A stretch of DNA of 64,000 bases, taken from positions 31,697,470-31,761,469 of the forward strand of contig NC_049980.1 in the NCBI RefSeq assembly GCF_000003815.2, in the 5' to 3' direction. This document shows positions 57,590 through 64,000 of the stretch, in pieces. The notes under the pieces were generated by a model. That model saw nothing but the letters and a program-made list of their open reading frames with translations. It did not search any database and was not told the DNA's origin. Made by a program: the position numbers and the translations under genes. Position 1 is the first letter of the stretch, and each line of letters opens with the position of its first letter. The stretch is from Branchiostoma floridae (lineage: Eukaryota; Chordata; Leptocardii; Amphioxiformes; Branchiostomatidae).

Positions 57590-58440
57590 CGAAACTCCAC
57601 CAAACTTGGTGGCGTGCTGCCTCTCGGCGAGTTTGACCCCTTTTGACCCCTAAACAGCTTTAGAACTCTCGGACAATCTCGCAAAACGCGAGAAAACTCG
57701 AGAAATCTGGCTGTTCCTCCATTTCCGTCACCTCCCCCGGCTTGTTTATCTTTCCCGATACCTATGACGTAATGCGCCAGACCCGACTTTACTGATGGCG
57801 CGGCGGGTGTCCCGGGCCCGGGGCCCTGCGCGGCAGCCGCGGTGAAAGCGCTGAAAAATGTGCCTGGTATCGTGGAGGCAATGAAGCAAGACAACCTTGA
57901 TGTTGCCAAAGATCTAGGCTTCGTATCAAGACGGATGTCGAAGAAGGTGCGGAGACGCAAGGCTGCCAGTGTTCGCGGCAAAAAGGCCGCTGCTTGGAGA
58001 TAATTTGGTGAAATGTAGGTCACGTTGTCGGTGTAGGACATAATTTTCTATCCGCCAGCCAACTCAACTGCTCGGAGGTTTACCGGGCCCGTTCTGCTTT
58101 TACGCCTGTCAACAACATTTTTCTATTCATCTTTTGAACCGGCATTTCGAGTTACGACCGCCCGTAACTGAAACAAGACCGTAAAAATTCTCCGATATGC
58201 GCCAGTGCACTGGGCGGGCGGGCAACACTCTAAGCGCCGAAGATCTAGCGGCGAGCTCACGGGGGTATGCAACGGACCAACGGGCCGAGCGCGGAATGCC
58301 ACCGCCACCGGACCTTTCGCGGAATTCGACAGCGGAATATAGCCAATCTTTTTAGCGGCGCAAAAATCTAGCCAATCTTCATAACGGTGCAAGAGTTTCT
58401 AAACTTCCTACCAAAAATTTACGGTCTTACGCTGCCGCTT
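57590..58440. promoter_or_regulatory. GC/CpG-rich stretch, possible promoter region
   Basis: Markedly richer in GC and CpG than its AT-rich surroundings (for example GCGCGGCAGCCGCGG and GGGCGGGCGGGC). It could mark a transcription start, for the semaphorin on the - strand or an unknown + strand gene. No TATA box or other proof. Confidence 0.3.
57820..58003 (+). other. Unidentified basic reading frame in a GC-rich stretch
   Basis: A + strand frame open from 57760 to a TAA at 58001-58003 reads AAAVKALKNVPGIVEAMKQD, then LDVAKDLGFVSRRMSKKVRR and a Lys/Arg/Ala-rich end. The in-frame ATG at 57880 would give about 40 residues. The upstream ATG at 57794 is in another frame (MARRVSRARGP, then a stop). 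It may be a real exon with an unseen upstream part, a small ORF, or chance in GC-rich DNA; I do not recognise it. Confidence 0.25.
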
Positions 58441-58893
58441 ACGCACTTGCATTTTGGTGACTGTTTCCATAAAAAAAGCAACTGAAATAGGCAACAGCAC
58501 GTGGGCTATTTATGTACACAAATACATTAACCCAATAACATCGGGCTAACTAAACCAAGCAAGCCTTGAAATAAGAGTATCTGTCGCTATTTTGATGCCT
58601 GTGCGCCATGACGAAAAAAAGGCCAGACATGTCCGCCATCTTTTTTGTTGTGGACAGTAGTGCGCATGTGCAGAATGATGTCATTGTTTATACAGGGGAT
58701 TAACTTGGCTGTCTCCGCTAGCGGAGACACCCAAAAAAAATGACTGGAATAAACATTTTCCCATATTCATAACTAATTGATACGTAAGAATAGGGTGGTC
58801 TTGAAGTAAAAAACATATATTACAGGTATAAGCGGCTCAATAGAAAAAATATTACAGGGCTTTGGGGAAAATTGATCAGCCGGGTGAATAACC

Positions 58894-59378
58894 TTAAGGT
58901 CTCATTCCTGTATTACTCCGAGTGTAGAGTCCAAAGGAATCCGGGCTAAAAAATTATCTGGCCCGCAAAGCGTTGTTTTAGGTGGACCATAAATTCCCAT
59001 TAATAAACCATAACTGATATGAAAAGGAATTTCGATGAAAGCTTGTGTATTACTGGCATGATCATGCACGAAAGTTTCGTGACCCGATGGATCCTCGGAC
59101 GTTTACGTTTATTTGTACTGAGTGCTCCGGTCAGGCTCCGGGTATTGAAAACGACCTCTAGCGGATAGCGGCTAGGTACATTTTGAAATGTGATAGAAAT
59201 CGTTGCGTCGGCTAGATTTGGGTGAAAATTTTTTTATTGTCTAACAAACGTGTGTGCTTACAATAGAAAGCAAAACATCTCCAAATAGACTGTGTTTTAA
59301 TTGGATTTGCGGACATAGAAGTTGTATGTTAAAGCATTAAATTCAATGGGGCGATCTAATTGTGTAATGAGACCTTAA
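58894..59378. mobile_element. TTAA-flanked MITE, full copy (477 bp)
   Basis: TTAA, then GGTCTCATTCCTGTATTACT at the left; TAATTGTGTAATGAGACC then TTAA at the right. The 9-bp TIR GGTCTCATT is exact. It aligns to 61014-61324 except for a 174-bp internal segment. Confidence 0.88.
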
Positions 59379-61013
59379 TATAAATAAAGAAATATTCATT
59401 AAAAATCAATAATTAGGGCTAGGGCAAAATTTTGAAAACGATGTTTACCCAGGATCGACTCCGCGATTTTTCAGCGCTAGTTGCCTTGCGTAACTATATC
59501 CGTTGCCATGGTAACGGACGAAACCATATTTTGTGGGGTTGATTTCCTCTTTTAATTTTATCATACCCGTTTGAGAAGGATTCATGACCATCCAAGGTTA
59601 CAAAAGTGTACTAGTAAGATGCACACATTCTCAAACATGTTTCTGGATTGCGAAAGCCGTTTATAATGTATGTTCCGACAGGCACACGCGCACAGATTGT
59701 ATATAAAAGCAGGTGGCATTGTAAGCCCAGTTTCGTGGACACCACATATAAGCGTTATGTACAGAAATTAGATGCTCCTATGAAGTTGTAGCAATATAAA
59801 AGAAACAGCGAACAGGAAAAGAAGCAAATACCACAAATGTGTGCGTTAGAGACGGCGTCAAATTTAAGACCATGCGTATGCGCTATGCAGCGTATCAACT
59901 GATAAACCCGCCTTAGGTTCGATTCTGTTACGACTCTGCCCTAACAAAAAACGTATGACTGGCAAATATCTTAACCCGATTGTACCCCTCAACTATAGGT
60001 ATTCTTGAGCATGATTTTTTTCTTTATCTGGTGGCTGAAAGCTCTGTTGTTTAAACTGTTACCCGTGAGCCTTTATCCCCCCCCCCCCCCGTCATCACGT
60101 AAACACACTCAAAGCACACCCGCCCGTCAGGACTGCGAATCTACCCCCCCCCCTGCAATACCGGCTTAAAAACCTATAATAAATGGGTCAAATTTCTAGA
60201 CCCCGACTTCCCGATCTCAAAACTGTAAGATTTCAGGGAATTCTTAGTCCGATATGATGAAAGTTCTGAAGCATAGGCGGTAATGTAACACTCATTGGAG
60301 GCGGTCTTGTACTATTCTGTGCAAAGACCCGCCTTCCTTCGTGGGTGCTACAATTTGGTATCAATTTGACTTTTTTGCCTTTCTCTTGCTCAGCCAGGTG
60401 AAATAAATACTTTTTGGCCCATCTGATCTCGAATCTTTCGGAAGGATCATGCGCTGTCTCAATAAACCATTCCCCGTTCCTACGTAAGGCTGACTTCTAA
60501 AGTGCGCTCGCTGCACTATTAACAGTATTTCTCTTCTTTCTTCCTACTGTGAATAGCAATTTTTGCAAGTGTAGATGTATGGCTTTACAGCTATTCGTGA
60601 AATGTGGATGTATTTGCTTTTGGGGGTTCTCCCAATGCGATTAACATCTTAAGACCCTTACCGATTCTACCCCTTTCTTTCAGCAGCCTTCAGCAGGGTT
60701 TAGTATTGAAAATAGCTATTTCGCGTATTCTATTCATGTTTACACGCAAACATTATGCACAGAGCATATCACTCTAACCAGAGGTGTAAAAAAAGCGGAC
60801 CTAATTACTATTCCGACACGTCCAAATTACAATTAACGGTACATTGTACTTTTGCATAGTTCCGGTAGGTGGCGCATCTCGTGAAGTCAAGTATAGACCA
60901 CCTTTGGGGAGGTGTTGCTAGGTAACGGAGTGACGTGAGACGAAAATATTTCAAGATGATATTGAGGGGAAAGTATTCTTTCGTTTACCAAGTCATCTTA
61001 ATAATCGATGGAA

Positions 61014-61324
61014 TTAAGGTCTCATTCCTGTATTACTCCGAGTGTAGAGTCCAAAGGAATCCGGGCTAAAAAATTATCTGGCCCGCAAAGCGTTGTTTTA
61101 GGTGGACCATAAATTCCCATTTTGCATTTTGAAATGTGATAGAAATTGTTGCGTCGGCTAGATTTGGGTGAAAATTTTTTTATTGTCTAACAAACGTGTG
61201 TGCTTACAATAGAAAGCAAAACATCTCCAAATAGACTGTGTTTTAATTAGATTTGCGGACATAGAAGTTGTATGTTAAAGCATTGAATTCAATGGGGCGA
61301 TCTAATTGTGTAATGAGACCTTAA
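61014..61324. mobile_element. TTAA-flanked MITE, internally deleted copy (303 bp)
   Basis: Same ends and TTAA as 58894-59378, nearly identical over the aligned parts (GGCCCGCAAAGCGTTGTTTT shared). It lacks the segment corresponding to about 59000-59175. Confidence 0.88.
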
Positions 61325-62107
61325 TGTAGAGTTTGTCACCAGTACAGGTTTGACTATACCAGTCCTTAATTATGACATGTATACCCAGAAAGTCTGACCC
61401 ACGTCCCTTGTTCCTGGGAAAGGCTATGAGTATGAGCTTATTGAAGTATCAAACAAACAAAAAACCTCCTCGTATGCACATGTGGTTATGCATGTTAACC
61501 AGTTTTGGGGACACATCTGTATTTGGGTTGTTTTGAGGGAAGGACTAACAACCACAAGTAACATTTACCACTTTATCACTGTCAGCAAAATGCCAAAGCC
61601 ACATGTGTCTGTGTTTGTGATCTGTCTTTCCTTTTTCCCAATACTGTATATCAAAGACCTCAGAATAGAGGCTCAGACTGAGGTAGCCTGATCAGTCAAT
61701 AATGATCACCTGGCCATAGTCATCACTTTTTGGTCGTCCCTTAGATAATTTTTCACAATGACACAAGTTTGAAAGCTATACTAGATAGTAAATCAAGGGT
61801 TAATGACCCGCCCTGAGGTGTATACGGTGCCATAATCCATGGTCGGTTCCTATGACCACCGAATGAATGACCGGGCGCCTTAACCAACATGAAATAGGGC
61901 CTTCTGATTGGTCGATGTCTGGCTATATATGATAATCTGTAGTAACCACCAGTCCTGCCCACATAGACCAGACATTACCAGTCGCAAGTGGTCTTCTTGG
62001 GCAGTTTCGGATGTAGAGTAATGTGGCTTTTAACCTCCTTGGTTTGATGAAATCTTGAATTTGCGTACTCTTCTCGATTATGGCGAAAGCACAATTGGTT
62101 AGCTGAT

Positions 62108-62215
62108 AATCTCCAAGCAGATCCTACGGTGCCATAAGATGGTATCAAAGCTATACATAAGAGTCAGATGCAGACAGGCCTTATCTTATGGCAGTGTAGG
62201 ATCTGCTTGGGGATG
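62108..62215. mobile_element. Second member of the AATCTCCAAGCAGATCCTA foldback family
   Basis: AATCTCCAAGCAGATCCTAC and TAGGATCTGCTTGGGGAT arms, with CATAAGATGG/CTTATCTTATGG inside. Shorter loop than the copy at 53847-54009. Confidence 0.8.
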
Positions 62216-64000
62216 AGTTTGCTGAGTCTGCAACACCTTATACCATAGCACATTTGTACAGATTCTGCACAGATGTGAACATTTTGCATTGTTTACTGTG
62301 GGCATCACTTATTGAATTGCATTGAGTCAAGGGCACATCCCTTATCTACATGTATATCATTATCTCAGTGTTCACCAAACAGAGACTGAAGAAACAAGTG
62401 TTTTCTGTTAGTGTGCAGTGAGGGTACAAGTTCTTGTGCTCACATCTGGAGACCATAATTTGTAAAGTGATCACAGCAGTGAGGAAGATGGATCTGACTC
62501 TCCCTGACAAGATGCCAAGCACACACAGTCTACATACATGTGCCTGGGGATGTGTCATTTTCAATTCAGCCTGGATTTAATCATGTCGCAAATTTTGTAT
62601 CAAATGAGGGTTTGCATGCTGTGCTGGAAATGCTTTTTTTCAGCCAGGTTGCCCAGGATGCAACATGAGTCAGAAGCCAGATTGCGCCATCAACATTTCA
62701 GGTTGCCCTAATTCCAAGTTATAACTTTCTTCAAATCAGCAACTTATCCATTATCTTTCCTTCTGGAGTTACATGTGACTACATAAGCTTATGCACGTAG
62801 GTGGGGGAAAAGCGTTGTTCCAACTGCAAAATGTAGGGTTGCGCACTGTGTTATCTGTCTAAAATCAAGTTGCACCAAACAAAATGTGGTTTCGTTTGCA
62901 AGTGGGTATTTGGGGCACTGGCATGCTCGTTTCCACAAGGTTAAAGTAGCCTATTTTGATTTCCTGTAATTTTTAGGTAAAAAAGCCATTTTATTCGTGT
63001 TATTCGTAGCGAGACGACCAAATTTTACAGGGTTACAGCTAGTTACAGCATGCAGGAAGCGTTTTAATTGGGTCCCTAAGGTGCCATAAGAGACTTAGGA
63101 GACAATTTCAATTTGGGGCACACACTAACTGTGCAATCCATCACTGCACTTTGCATGTAACTGCAAAGAGTACACACAACCAGCCAGCCAAACTTCAACA
63201 AGACAAATAGTCAGGTTCTCAGCAAATACTTCTTAAGGCATCTGTAGCTATAGCTTGCCTTTGACCAGGGATATAGATATAATTTAGTTTTTAGCAAATT
63301 CTTGTAGGTAACATGAAAGGAGACAAACAAACAAATAGTGTAGAAAAATATATAATGTGTCTGCTCGGGGCTAAAAGTTAACTGTAACTTGTTGGGTTTG
63401 ACTTATTTTCCCGAGACAGTGGAATATATAATGTCCTTGTTATGAATATGGCATACACTGCTGCCAATCCAGAATAAGATAAAACAAATATCAAATAGCA
63501 CCTTCTACATCAATGTCAGAGAAAAAAAGTACATTTCATTCCCTGGTGAATAACACTAACCATCAGAGGTATAACAGAAGGGTTTGGTGGGTGCTTTATT
63601 TACAGGAGTGTGTGGTGGTTTACAAGAGTGTGTGGTGACCCCCTGTGGTGTTATGTCCATCTTCATTTTCTGCTCCATTTACAATCAATGGGCCATGATA
63701 CACAGGAGTAGCAAGGAGGTCTTGGGTTCTCTCCAAGCATAGGTTCAGATGGGGAAACTCCTGATCTTTTTATTATATGCTGTCTTTTTTCTGTTGGTGG
63801 GGTTAGCTGACAGAAAAAGATGGCATGTAATTTTCATCATCGACCTCTGCTTAGAGAGTAGTTTTAGATAGAACTTCACTGATAGTATCCAGTATTTGAT
63901 GAAGATGACATGATAGACTGGATGCACAGGTTAATTGGGGTTCATTGACCCAAGAGCCAAGGAGCTTGCCAATGTAGGTCAGATAACACTAGTAGGAATG

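Larger units (their letters stand above)
54666..64000. other. Upstream flank or first intron of semaphorin, no confident gene
   Basis: The signal-peptide exon of the semaphorin should lie here or beyond the window, but no convincing candidate was found. The region has foldbacks, two TTAA MITE copies, poly-C runs at 60079 and 60145, and a GC-rich stretch at 57.6-58.4 kb. 62.2-64 kb shows nothing identifiable. Confidence 0.6.

Noticed and set aside
57463..58041. 192-codon - strand frame in the GC-rich stretch
   Set aside because: Composition-driven, no recognisable domain or signal peptide, and no fit as the semaphorin first exon (needs phase 1 end and a signal peptide).
58123..58392. 89-codon - strand frame as semaphorin signal-peptide exon
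   Set aside because: There is no hydrophobic leader after its Met, and no clear donor in the required phase.

Overview
The window is animal nuclear DNA, most probably from a cephalochordate (amphioxus, Branchiostoma-like). This is inferred from short exons with GT/AG introns of 0.3 to 9.5 kb, an invertebrate-chordate style gene set, and a dense population of small, diverse transposable elements, foldback MITEs, tRNA-like SINEs and minisatellites. Nothing looks bacterial or viral.

There are four protein-coding genes. At the left edge is the 3' part of an arylsulfatase B/I/J-type gene on the + strand (82-4348, four exons visible). It converges on a complete second arylsulfatase gene on the - strand (6595-23666, eight exons, 520 codons). 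All shared exons of the two genes have identical lengths (244, 164 and 266 bp), so they are an inverted duplicate pair. Head-to-head with the second arylsulfatase, 446 bp away, is CFAP141 (24113-29328, + strand, four exons, 117 aa), a small ciliary microtubule inner protein. The shared upstream region carries a TCGCGAGA motif and a good RFX X-box. The right half holds a transmembrane semaphorin on the - strand (33938-54665). Seventeen exons encode the whole sema domain, the PSI module, an Ig-like region, a TM helix and a cytoplasmic tail; only the signal-peptide exon is not seen. A phase-neutral 33-bp exon between PSI and Ig encodes a strongly basic stretch.

The rest is mobile and repetitive DNA: a 5'-truncated non-LTR retrotransposon with one stop codon, nested in a SINE inside a CFAP141 intron; several 3' ends of a second non-LTR family with a terminal hairpin; three TTAA-flanked DNA-transposon families (one about 1 kb, piggyBac-like); a TA-flanked pogo/mariner-like MITE; a foldback element with an 11-bp target duplication demonstrated by a paralogous empty copy; tRNA-derived SINEs; and minisatellites of 61 bp and 57 bp.

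The most unusual recurring pattern is that at least five exons in three genes have partial tandem direct copies of one exon edge, usually with the splice site, in the neighbouring intron or 3' flank. The clearest case is a 208-bp semaphorin exon flanked by two copies of its 3' half on one side and two of its 5' half on the other. Several transposon ends also lie within 4 to 20 bp of functional splice donors. 54.7-64 kb holds only repeats, a GC-rich stretch with an unidentified basic reading frame, and no confident gene.
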